Shown here piece by piece: positions 1-4,603 of a stretch of DNA of 7,268 bases. The stretch is from Candidatus Shapirobacteria bacterium (GTDB taxonomy: Bacteria > Patescibacteriota > Microgenomatia > UBA12405): positions 1 to 7,268 of the forward strand of contig QMND01000030.1 of the NCBI GenBank assembly GCA_003647605.1, written 5' to 3'. Position 1 is the stretch's first letter, and each line of letters begins with the position of its first letter. A model generated the notes under the pieces. It saw only the letters and a program-made list of their open reading frames with translations. It was not told the DNA's origin and did no database searches. The position numbers and the translations under genes are program-made.

Positions 1-547
1 GTTTTGTTTTGTCTTTGATTCTACTGTTTATTTTTCCACCTAGGTTTTCTTTTACATATTCATCAATATTTACCTTTTTGTATATGTTGGCGTGATTTCT
101 ACCTGTCCAAACAAAAGCTCTAGCGATTCCAATAGCTCCCACTGTTTCTAGTTTATCTGCATCAAAAACAATCTTTGCTTCCAAGGTTTTAGGTTTGTTT
201 CTGGTTCTATATCTGTGAGAAATAATACAGTCCTGAATATGTTTAATTTTATTTTGAGAATAACCTAATTTTTTTAGAATAGGTTCAGCCATTTTGGCAC
301 CTTCAATGGCATGGTCTGTATTTCCACTAGGATCATCCATTTCTCTTTTTCCTCCTATATCGTGGAGTAAACTAGCTGCCTCAACTACACTCATATCCAC
401 GTTCTCGTTTTTGGCAATATGTAACGCTAATCTATAAACTCGCATTACATGGTCAAAATTATGAGCAGGGCAAAAAGTTAATTCTTTTTTTACAATTTTT
501 TTAATTTCTGTGATTTTATTTTTGGGAGTGATGTTGAATTGTTGCAT
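1..547 (-). CDS. HD-domain phosphohydrolase, C-terminus beyond window edge
   Basis: This is a partial gene: 182 codons are open to the left edge, starting at ATG (545-547). The protein looks like a soluble HD-superfamily metal-dependent phosphohydrolase of the YedJ/YpgQ type. The visible metal-binding set is in order: H33 (FDHVMRV), H62-D63 (SLLHDIGG), H111 (IISHRY) and D131 (DADKLETVGAIGIARAF). The last block, which follows the adjacent residues LEAKIVF, is the part most typical of this subgroup. Members of the group hydrolyse nucleotides or related phosphate esters, but the substrate cannot be read from the sequence. The start is supported by a perfect extended -10 element shortly upstream (558-566) and by the absence of an earlier in-frame ATG with a better context. 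No Shine-Dalgarno sequence is present. It is the last of three minus-strand genes but has its own promoter, so it is probably transcribed separately. The family call is firm; the biological role is not. Confidence 0.85.
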   Translation of the reverse strand, partial: MQQFNITPKNKITEIKKIVKKELTFCPAHNFDHVMRVYRLALHIAKNENVDMSVVEAASLLHDIGGKREMDDPSGNTDHAIEGAKMAEPILKKLGYSQNKIKHIQDCIISHRYRTRNKPKTLEAKIVFDADKLETVGAIGIARAFVWTGRNHANIYKKVNIDEYVKENLGGKINSRIKDKTK

Positions 548-557
548 AATTATGGTG

Positions 558-566
558 ATTATAGCA
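558..566 (-). promoter_or_regulatory. Extended -10 promoter of the HD-domain gene
   Basis: On the minus strand this reads TGCTATAAT, a perfect match to the extended -10 consensus TGnTATAAT. No convincing -35 is seen 16-18 bp upstream, which is usual for extended -10 promoters. The hexamer ends 10 nt before the ATG, so the predicted 5' leader is only about 3-4 nt, too short for a ribosome binding site. Confidence 0.6.
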
Positions 567-614
567 TTGAACTAGATTTTCAATATTATCCAACTGGGTT
601 GATGTTTAGGTCAG

Positions 615-639
615 AAAATTTTATTAACTATAAAATTTT
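615..639 (-). terminator. A/T-only hairpin after the surface-protein gene
   Basis: Two perfect 10-bp arms (AAAATTTTAT and ATAAAATTTT) flank a 5-nt loop. The hairpin lies about 50 nt past the stop of the 242-residue minus-strand gene and before the promoter of the HD gene, where a terminator would be expected. The stem has no G or C and its U run is part of the stem, so it would be weak. It could also simply reflect AT-rich spacer sequence. Confidence 0.35.
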
Positions 640-687
640 AATTCCTAACTCATTTTGGTTTTTGATAAAGTGGTTGTCAAAAGTAGT

Positions 688-1416
688 TTAAAAGTCGTTG
701 AGTTTGATTAAGTCCGATAATGTCTTGCTGATAATGTCACAACCATGAGGCAAGCCAGACATGTCATCAGCTCCTGATCCGCAGGCTGACACGAACATCA
801 GATATTTTTTGGATAGGAGAAATGGATATGTGGTACCACCAACTGCACATATATTGAAGTTTTGTCTAAATTCAGCTATATCTGTGTAACCGATCTGGTT
901 GGGAATAATAGTCAGTACCCAAGATTTGGGTTCTTGGGAAGGTTCGGTATAAGAAATTTCGTACACATGACCCTGTTCGTTTTCACTAAAACTGTTGACA
1001 AACTTTTGGAAATAATCCAAGCCATTACTTAAACCACATTCTAGATTGTTTTGATAAAGTTCGTCAGCTTTAAATCTGTCTAAGACCTTAAAGGATTGGG
1101 CAGCTGAAATATGAATTGGTAAATTGTGTGGTTTGGTAAAAGTAAATTCCCGCGATACAGTGGGGGAAATTACAGGTGAAGATGTTGAGGTGGGCAAAAC
1201 AGCTTGGGTAACAGATAGGATCGGTGTGGTTGAATGAGGAGTAGTGGAAACAAGTTCGAGTTTAGAGGATAGTAGTTTGATTTGTTGTTGTTGATAAACC
1301 AAAATCGAGACAAAGAGAACGGTCAAAGAGATAAATATAATAGGAAAAAGTTTGTTAATTAAAGCTAAATTGGGCTTTTCAGTTTGGGGTTGGTGGCTGG
1401 GAGCAGATAAATCCAT
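688..1416 (-). CDS. Membrane-anchored surface protein, function unknown
   Basis: I do not recognise a family for this 242-residue protein. Its layout is clear: a polar N-terminus (1-21), one hydrophobic segment (about 22-41), a short Gln-rich and charged stretch, a Ser/Thr/Pro-rich linker (about 57-88), and then a globular domain to the C-terminus. The domain has four cysteines (C127, C190, C212, C226), which could form disulfides outside the cell. This suggests an N-terminal anchor, cytoplasmic N-tail and extracellular domain; there is no lipobox. The frame is open further upstream to a GTG at 1548, but that start would translate the palindrome at 1512-1537 and add a second hydrophobic stretch. 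The ATG at 1416 gives a standard N-in anchor and is preferred. No Shine-Dalgarno or nearby -10 element was found, so it may be read from the upstream Nudix gene, 175 nt away on the same strand. Confidence 0.65.
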   Translation of the reverse strand: MDLSAPSHQPQTEKPNLALINKLFPIIFISLTVLFVSILVYQQQQIKLLSSKLELVSTTPHSTTPILSVTQAVLPTSTSSPVISPTVSREFTFTKPHNLPIHISAAQSFKVLDRFKADELYQNNLECGLSNGLDYFQKFVNSFSENEQGHVYEISYTEPSQEPKSWVLTIIPNQIGYTDIAEFRQNFNICAVGGTTYPFLLSKKYLMFVSACGSGADDMSGLPHGCDIISKTLSDLIKLNDF

Positions 1417-1509
1417 TTGATTGGTTGTTAAATTGTTAATACATAAATGATAAAAGAAGGGAAGGAAAAAGTAAAAGGTTGTGAAAACAAAAAAATATCT
1501 AGGCACTAA

Positions 1510-1556
1510 ATTCACCGTATTTATATAAATACGGTGAGCGGCATTCACTGTATTTA
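1510..1556. repeat. 26-bp perfect palindrome plus a third half-site
   Basis: Positions 1512-1537 are a perfect, spacer-free palindrome; its left half is TCACCGTATTTAT. After a 7-nt gap, TCACTGTATTTA (1545-1556) repeats the left half with one mismatch, in direct orientation. Compared over 14 nt (ATTCAC-C/T-GTATTTA), the two direct copies begin 33 bp apart, roughly three helical turns. The block sits between the Nudix stop and the start of the surface-protein gene. It looks like an operator for a dimeric regulator with an extra half-site. As RNA, the middle arm could pair with either neighbour, giving mutually exclusive hairpins. There is no U run directly after the stem, which argues against an ordinary terminator. 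Confidence 0.6.
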
Positions 1557-1591
1557 CAAAAAAGATACATGTTTCCTGATTTTGTGAAGTA

Positions 1592-2200
1592 TTAGGTAGT
1601 AGCCAAGTTTTTTAAATAAGGCAAGATGAGGCGGGACCAATATGTCAGTTGGAGTTGGTACTGTTGGAGAAATTTCAGATCAACAAAACCAACCTCTTTT
1701 GACGAATCAGTTTCTTGAATATGAACCTGGTCTGAATCCAGCTGAAAAATATAAACCAAACCTAAATGACAACGGTTAACCGGATTGTCGTTAAGATAAA
1801 TCAAACCAACAAATTTCTTATTTATAATTTTGGCCTGAAGTTCAACCTCTTCGGCCAGTTCTCTATACAAGGCAGTTTGAATAATGTCGTCTGATTGGTC
1901 TAAATCAAATTTTTCCACATGACCACCTAAAAACAGAGGATATAAACTATTAAGTCGAGTTTCGTTGGCAGAAACTTTTTGGTGAAGAAAATATTTATTT
2001 TGGTAAGTTAGAATAATTTGAGGAATGATTTGTTTGTAACTAGGATCTTTTTCCAGATCAGACCTAATTTTGAATTGAGATTGACGGAGAAGTAGTTGGT
2101 AATAATAATCCAACTGGTCTTGTTTGAAACCAGTCCATTGGCCTGACTTGAATAATTTAGTAGCCTGGATACAAAGAATGGGTTGGTCGAGTTTGGACAT
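1592..2200 (-). CDS. Nudix hydrolase, COG4112-like (predicted phosphoesterase, MutT family)
   Basis: This 202-residue soluble protein has a recognisable but modified Nudix box: LFLGGHVEKFD at 89-99, then RELAEEVEL at 113-121. The helix part matches REUxEExGU except that the conserved Gly is Glu120. The Gly-to-Arg distance is about six residues longer than canonical because of the insert DLDQSDD. The metal-binding glutamates (E114, E117, E118) are kept. The long N-terminal region and the GGH motif fit the predicted phosphoesterases of COG4112 better than MutT proper; that assignment is from memory of the family. The substrate is unknown, presumably a nucleoside diphosphate derivative. The gene is divergent from enolase, with the two ATGs 31 bp apart. 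Its start is fixed by an extended -10 element ending 6 nt before the ATG, which predicts a leaderless mRNA. Confidence 0.8.
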   Translation of the reverse strand: MSKLDQPILCIQATKLFKSGQWTGFKQDQLDYYYQLLLRQSQFKIRSDLEKDPSYKQIIPQIILTYQNKYFLHQKVSANETRLNSLYPLFLGGHVEKFDLDQSDDIIQTALYRELAEEVELQAKIINKKFVGLIYLNDNPVNRCHLGLVYIFQLDSDQVHIQETDSSKEVGFVDLKFLQQYQLQLTYWSRLILPYLKNLATT

Positions 2201-2206
2201 GGTTTG

Positions 2207-2215
2207 ATTTTAGCA
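2207..2215 (-). promoter_or_regulatory. Extended -10 promoter of the Nudix gene (leaderless)
   Basis: The minus strand reads TGCTAAAAT, one mismatch from TGnTATAAT, followed by six bases (CAAACC) and the ATG. With normal -10 to start-site spacing, transcription would begin at or next to the A of the ATG. No -35 match is seen at 16-18 bp, a region that lies in the first codons of enolase. Confidence 0.6.
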
Positions 2216-2217
2216 GG

Positions 2218-2226
2218 TGTTAGAAT
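2218..2226 (+). promoter_or_regulatory. Extended -10 promoter of enolase (leaderless)
   Basis: TGTTAGAAT is one mismatch from TGnTATAAT and is followed by five bases (GGGTT) and the ATG at 2232, predicting a leaderless or nearly leaderless mRNA. Only 2 bp separate it from the oppositely oriented extended -10 of the Nudix gene, so two polymerases could not bind at once. This placement also argues against the in-frame GTG at 2217, which overlaps the promoter. Confidence 0.6.
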
Positions 2227-2231
2227 GGGTT

Positions 2232-3494
2232 ATGAGTAAAATAAAAAACATTAGGGCTAGGGAGATTTTGGCTTCGGGCGGCAATCCAACCATTGAAGTC
2301 GAAGTCGAATTGGAATCGGGAGAGGTGGGGTTGGCTTCAGTCCCCTATGGAGTCTCAGCTGGCAGTAAAGAGGCGATAGTTTTGGTCGATGGTGATATGG
2401 ACAGATACAAAGGCAAGGGAATGTTGAAGGCGGTGAATATAGTTGAAACAGAAATTAAGAAGGTTCTAGTAGGACAACAAGCAAAAGATCAGCAAAAAAT
2501 AGATCAAATTATGATCGATTTGGATGGGACAGAAAATAAGTCAAGGTTGGGGGGTAATTCGATTTTAGCGGTATCTTTGGCGATAGCTAGGGCTGGAGCT
2601 AAAGAGGATGGTTTAGAATTGTATAGATATTTGAGACAGGTTTTTGGAATTGATGATCAAAACTGGAGGTTGCCCCAACCGATGGTGGTAATGATTGAGG
2701 GTGGTAAACACGCCGACCAAACCACCGATATTCAGGAGTATTTGGTAACTATAAAAAAAGATCAGAGAATTAGGGACAGTTTGGAAACGGAAATGGAAAT
2801 TTATAGCAGTTTGAGGCAGGTGTTAAAAAGACAGGGTTTAAGTATCAATGTAGGCAATGAGGGGGCTTTTGCGCCGAGCGGGATAGTTAGCAACCAAAAG
2901 CCGTTTGAATATTTATTGGAAGCTATAGAAAAATCGGGGCATAAAGTTGGTGATGAAGTGGCTTTGTCGATTGATGCGGCCGCCTCAGAGTTTTACAACC
3001 ACCAAACGGGCCTGTATGAATTGAAATTAGAGGGTAGAAGTATGAGAGCCGACGAGTTGATGGGTTATTATTTGGACTGGGTAAAAAAGTACCCGATTAT
3101 AACGGTGGAAGACTTGTTAGATGAAAATGATTGGGAAAATTGGGTTAAATTAACAGCTAAGTTGGGACAGGTGATTCATATCGGTGATGATTTGACGGTA
3201 ACTAATAGAAAATTATGGCAAAAGGCTATAGATATGAAAGCTTGTAATGGGATTTTGATTAAATTGAACCAAGCTGGCAGTTTGACGGAAACGGTTAATT
3301 GCTGTTTGTTGGCTAAACAAAAAGGTTTGATAACGGTGCCAAGCCATCGAGGCGGAGGCGAAACCGATGATAGTTTTATGGTTGATTTGGCGGTAGCCAT
3401 GGGCAGTGCCTATATTAAGGTAGGGCCGACCAGAGGCGAGAGGGTGAGTAAATATAACAGGCTGATGAAAATTGAAGAGGATTTGGGGAGGTAG
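2232..3494 (+). CDS. eno: Enolase (phosphopyruvate hydratase), divergent
   Basis: This 420-residue cytoplasmic enzyme interconverts 2-phosphoglycerate and phosphoenolpyruvate in lower glycolysis. By alignment with yeast enolase, all key residues are present: S42 (second-Mg loop), H160, E169, E210 (general acid), Mg ligands D248, E293 and D319, base K344, H372 and K396. Several usually invariant loops are changed: DSRGNP to ASGGNP (14-19), SGASTG to YGVSAG (39-44), NGG to EGG (156-158), DEGG to NEGA (209-212), and SHRSGETED to SHRGGGETDD (371-380), with one extra residue next to the catalytic His. The protein stops at KIEEDLGR, lacking the roughly 10-20-residue tail of many bacterial enolases. 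The ATG at 2232 is preferred over the GTG at 2217 because it matches the usual N-terminus and follows the promoter by 5 nt. The stop codon lies inside the converging antitoxin remnant. Confidence 0.92.
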   Translation: MSKIKNIRAREILASGGNPTIEVEVELESGEVGLASVPYGVSAGSKEAIVLVDGDMDRYKGKGMLKAVNIVETEIKKVLVGQQAKDQQKIDQIMIDLDGTENKSRLGGNSILAVSLAIARAGAKEDGLELYRYLRQVFGIDDQNWRLPQPMVVMIEGGKHADQTTDIQEYLVTIKKDQRIRDSLETEMEIYSSLRQVLKRQGLSINVGNEGAFAPSGIVSNQKPFEYLLEAIEKSGHKVGDEVALSIDAAASEFYNHQTGLYELKLEGRSMRADELMGYYLDWVKKYPIITVEDLLDENDWENWVKLTAKLGQVIHIGDDLTVTNRKLWQKAIDMKACNGILIKLNQAGSLTETVNCCLLAKQKGLITVPSHRGGGETDDSFMVDLAVAMGSAYIKVGPTRGERVSKYNRLMKIEEDLGR

Positions 3495-3721
3495 GTTGAG
3501 GTTTGAGTACCCATTTCGGTGGCTAAACGATTCATTTGTTGTTTGAGTTGGGGTTGTAACCTAATAGTTAACACCTCATTTTTGGGTGCATGCAAATTGA
3601 CTTTTAATTTAACTTTTTTGGTTTGACTTAAAAAGTCAGTAAAATCGTGATTGTCCCAAAACAGGGCTTCGGCTTTTTTGGTTTTGAAATTTGGAATTCT
3701 GTTAGTTTTGTTTTTGGTCAT
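3485..3721 (-). pseudogene. CopG-family antitoxin remnant (PF12441-like), 3' truncated
   Basis: The first 78 residues resemble the CopG antitoxin family: IPNFKTKKAEALFWDNHDFTDF (pattern IPxFxxxxxExxFWxxHDxTD), then a ribbon strand and helix start at NEVLTIRLQPQLKQQMNRLATEMG, ending TQTSTYL. The second helix of the ribbon-helix-helix should follow (typically around YLRxLI), but the frame instead enters the antisense of the enolase 3' end and continues without homology to a stop at 3410. The gene therefore appears to have lost the end of its DNA-binding and dimerisation fold. No toxin gene is adjacent: the expected upstream position holds a plus-strand phosphatase gene. Its start is well defined by a strong Shine-Dalgarno site 7 nt before the ATG, unlike all other genes here, which suggests it came from elsewhere. 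It may still be transcribed antisense towards enolase. Confidence 0.7.
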
Positions 3722-3728
3722 TGATTAG

Positions 3729-3736
3729 CCTCCTTT
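3729..3736 (-). promoter_or_regulatory. Strong Shine-Dalgarno site of the antitoxin remnant
   Basis: The minus strand reads AAAGGAGG, 7 nt before the ATG at 3721. It is a near-perfect Shine-Dalgarno sequence with ideal spacing and the only one of this quality found before any gene in the window. It fixes the start of the antitoxin frame and marks the gene as different in translation style from its neighbours. Confidence 0.8.
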
Positions 3737-3762
3737 CTTTTCTGCTAGAGTCTCTAAAAAAG

Positions 3763-3788
3763 ATTATACAATGTATCACAATTGTCAA
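3763..3788 (-). promoter_or_regulatory. Probable promoter of the antitoxin remnant
   Basis: The minus strand has a perfect TATAAT (3763-3768) and a perfect TTGACA (3783-3788), but they are only 14 bp apart instead of about 17, so they may not work as one pair. Initiation from the -10 would give a leader of about 35 nt containing the Shine-Dalgarno site. The small dyad ATACA-T-TGTAT (3766-3776) overlaps the -10 and could be a vestigial self-repression site. Confidence 0.45.
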
Positions 3789-3794
3789 ATACGT

Positions 3795-3830
3795 GTAAGT
3801 TCAATCGAGCAGTGCACCAGCTGAGGTAAA
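3795..3830 (+). repeat. Direct repeat copy 1, upstream of the phosphatase gene
   Basis: This 36-bp segment matches 4510-4545 at 30 of 36 positions without gaps, and weaker similarity extends on both sides (CAATTGT upstream, CAGTA downstream). All six differences are transitions. Read on the plus strand it ends with the codons GTG CAC CAG CTG AGG TAA. The other copy has ATG CAC CAG TTG AGA TAA, the same tail and stop. The pair may be the remains of the 3' end of a duplicated coding sequence, a recombination site, or a shared upstream element. Confidence 0.7.
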
Positions 3831-3849
3831 ATTCAGTATGGTTTAAAAT
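3821..3849 (+). promoter_or_regulatory. Promoter of the histidine phosphatase gene (leaderless)
   Basis: TAAAAT (3844-3849) ends six bases (ACAACC) before the ATG, the same arrangement as at the Nudix gene. A weak -35, CTGAGG (3821-3826), lies exactly 17 bp upstream and is the 3' end of direct repeat copy 1. No Shine-Dalgarno sequence is present, so a leaderless mRNA is predicted. Confidence 0.5.
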
Positions 3850-3855
3850 ACAACC

Positions 3856-4479
3856 ATGAATATATATTTTGTGAGACATGGACAGTCGGAGGGCAATAAA
3901 AAGAAAATATATCAGGGTGATGGTGTGTGTTTGTCTGAAAAAGGCGTAAATCAAGCTAAAACAGTAGCCAAAAGACTGAGAAATTATGATATAGATGTAA
4001 TTTATTCCAGTCCCTATTTACGGGCAAAACAAACTGCCGAAATTATTTCAGAAGAGCTAAATTTACCAGTTGAATATTGGGACAAACTGAAGGAACTTAA
4101 AAGGCCGTCGGTACTTGAGGGTTTGGAATACAGCCACCCCAAGGCTGGCAAAATTAAAAAAATAATGTCAGAAAATGAAAATATAGCTGACTGGAAATAT
4201 GAAGACGGAGAATCGTTTAATGATCTTTTGACTAGAGCCAAAGCCATAAAAAAACACATCTTTAAACAACACAAAAAACAGAATGTGGTTTGTGTATTGC
4301 ATGTTCAAATTTTAACCATGACTGTTTTGAGTATAATTTTGGAAGATAAGATAAGTCCTGATGTTTTTTGGCAGTTTTACCGCCACAGTAGACAAAAAAA
4401 TACTGGAATAACTCAGGTAAAATACAGTCAAACTTTTGGATGGAATTTGATTAGTTGGAATGATACAACCCATTTGTGA
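3856..4479 (+). CDS. Histidine phosphatase family protein (phosphoglycerate mutase-like)
   Basis: This 207-residue soluble protein belongs to branch 1 of the histidine phosphatase superfamily. The catalytic signature FVRHGQSEGN is at the N-terminus, with H8 as the phospho-acceptor and R7 beside it. Phosphate-pocket R56 lies in SSPYLRAKQTA, the probable acid is E80, and the second catalytic His is H149 in CVLHVQIL. That last motif replaces the usual THGG, a notable change after the histidine. The end, GWNLISWNDTTHL, is complete. Family members are either phosphoglycerate mutases or broad phosphatases, and sequence alone does not decide. Enolase nearby would use the mutase product 2-phosphoglycerate, but the two genes are separated by the antitoxin remnant and have separate promoters. 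The gene is enclosed by two direct repeats 715 bp apart, which suggests cassette-like movement or duplication. Confidence 0.85.
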   Translation: MNIYFVRHGQSEGNKKKIYQGDGVCLSEKGVNQAKTVAKRLRNYDIDVIYSSPYLRAKQTAEIISEELNLPVEYWDKLKELKRPSVLEGLEYSHPKAGKIKKIMSENENIADWKYEDGESFNDLLTRAKAIKKHIFKQHKKQNVVCVLHVQILTMTVLSIILEDKISPDVFWQFYRHSRQKNTGITQVKYSQTFGWNLISWNDTTHL

Positions 4480-4509
4480 AAACAGTTAACCAAGTTGTTT
4501 GGCCATGTT

Positions 4510-4545
4510 GTAAGTTCAACTGAGTAATGCACCAGTTGAGATAAA
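4510..4545 (+). repeat. Direct repeat copy 2, between phosphatase gene and hsdS
   Basis: This is the second copy of the 36-bp repeat at 3795-3830 (30 of 36 identical). Five of the six differences read as C-to-T or G-to-A in this copy, and one of them turns CGA into a TGA stop in the shared reading frame. Within it, TCAACTG (4516-4522) and CAGTTGA (4533-4539) form a perfect 7-bp stem with a 10-nt loop that is not kept in copy 1, so RNA structure is unlikely to be the conserved property. Confidence 0.7.
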
Positions 4546-4568
4546 TTATGCAGTAGCCAAGCGTGTGG

Positions 4569-4597
4569 TTGACAAAACCCATAATCAGGTCTACAAT
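4569..4597 (+). promoter_or_regulatory. Near-consensus sigma-70 promoter of the restriction-modification operon
   Basis: TTGACA (4569-4574), a 17-bp spacer and TACAAT (4592-4597) make the best promoter in the window: a perfect -35, ideal spacing and one mismatch in the -10. The -10 ends six bases (GCGTTT) before the ATG at 4604, so the transcript is predicted to start at or next to the initiation codon. This excludes the in-frame GTG at 4565 as the start, because it lies upstream of the -35. Confidence 0.8.
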
Positions 4598-4603
4598 GCG
4601 TTT

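Noticed and set aside
1417..1548. Longer start (GTG at 1548) for the surface-protein gene
   Set aside because: It would translate the perfect palindrome and add a second hydrophobic stretch before the clear anchor; the ATG at 1416 gives a standard N-terminus.
3176..3400. Minus-strand open frame inside enolase
   Set aside because: Antisense shadow of a strongly conserved coding region.
3410..3721. Functional toxin-antitoxin module
   Set aside because: The antitoxin domain is cut off in its second helix and no toxin-like frame is adjacent on either side.
3773..3785. GTATCACAATTGT near the antitoxin promoter resembles the arm of the palindrome at 6910-6940
   Set aside because: The match is only a 9-mer plus four bases with a one-base shift, which is expected by chance in 7 kb of AT-rich sequence, and the symmetry is not kept.
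3795..3830. tRNA-like end: TTCAATC resembles a T-loop and a CACCA lies downstream, in both repeat copies
   Set aside because: The bases flanking the loop do not pair as a T-stem, the distance to CCA is three bases short, and no acceptor or anticodon arm can be built on either strand.
3754..3954. Minus-strand 66-codon open frame across the phosphatase start
   Set aside because: It overlaps the promoter, the direct repeat and the well-supported phosphatase N-terminus; its composition looks like a reverse shadow and it resembles no family.
4014..4274. Minus-strand open frame inside the phosphatase gene
   Set aside because: Antisense shadow with no recognisable motif or start signal.
4480..4510. 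Rho-independent terminator after the phosphatase gene
   Set aside because: Only a 4-bp stem (CCAA/TTGG) can be formed and no U run follows.
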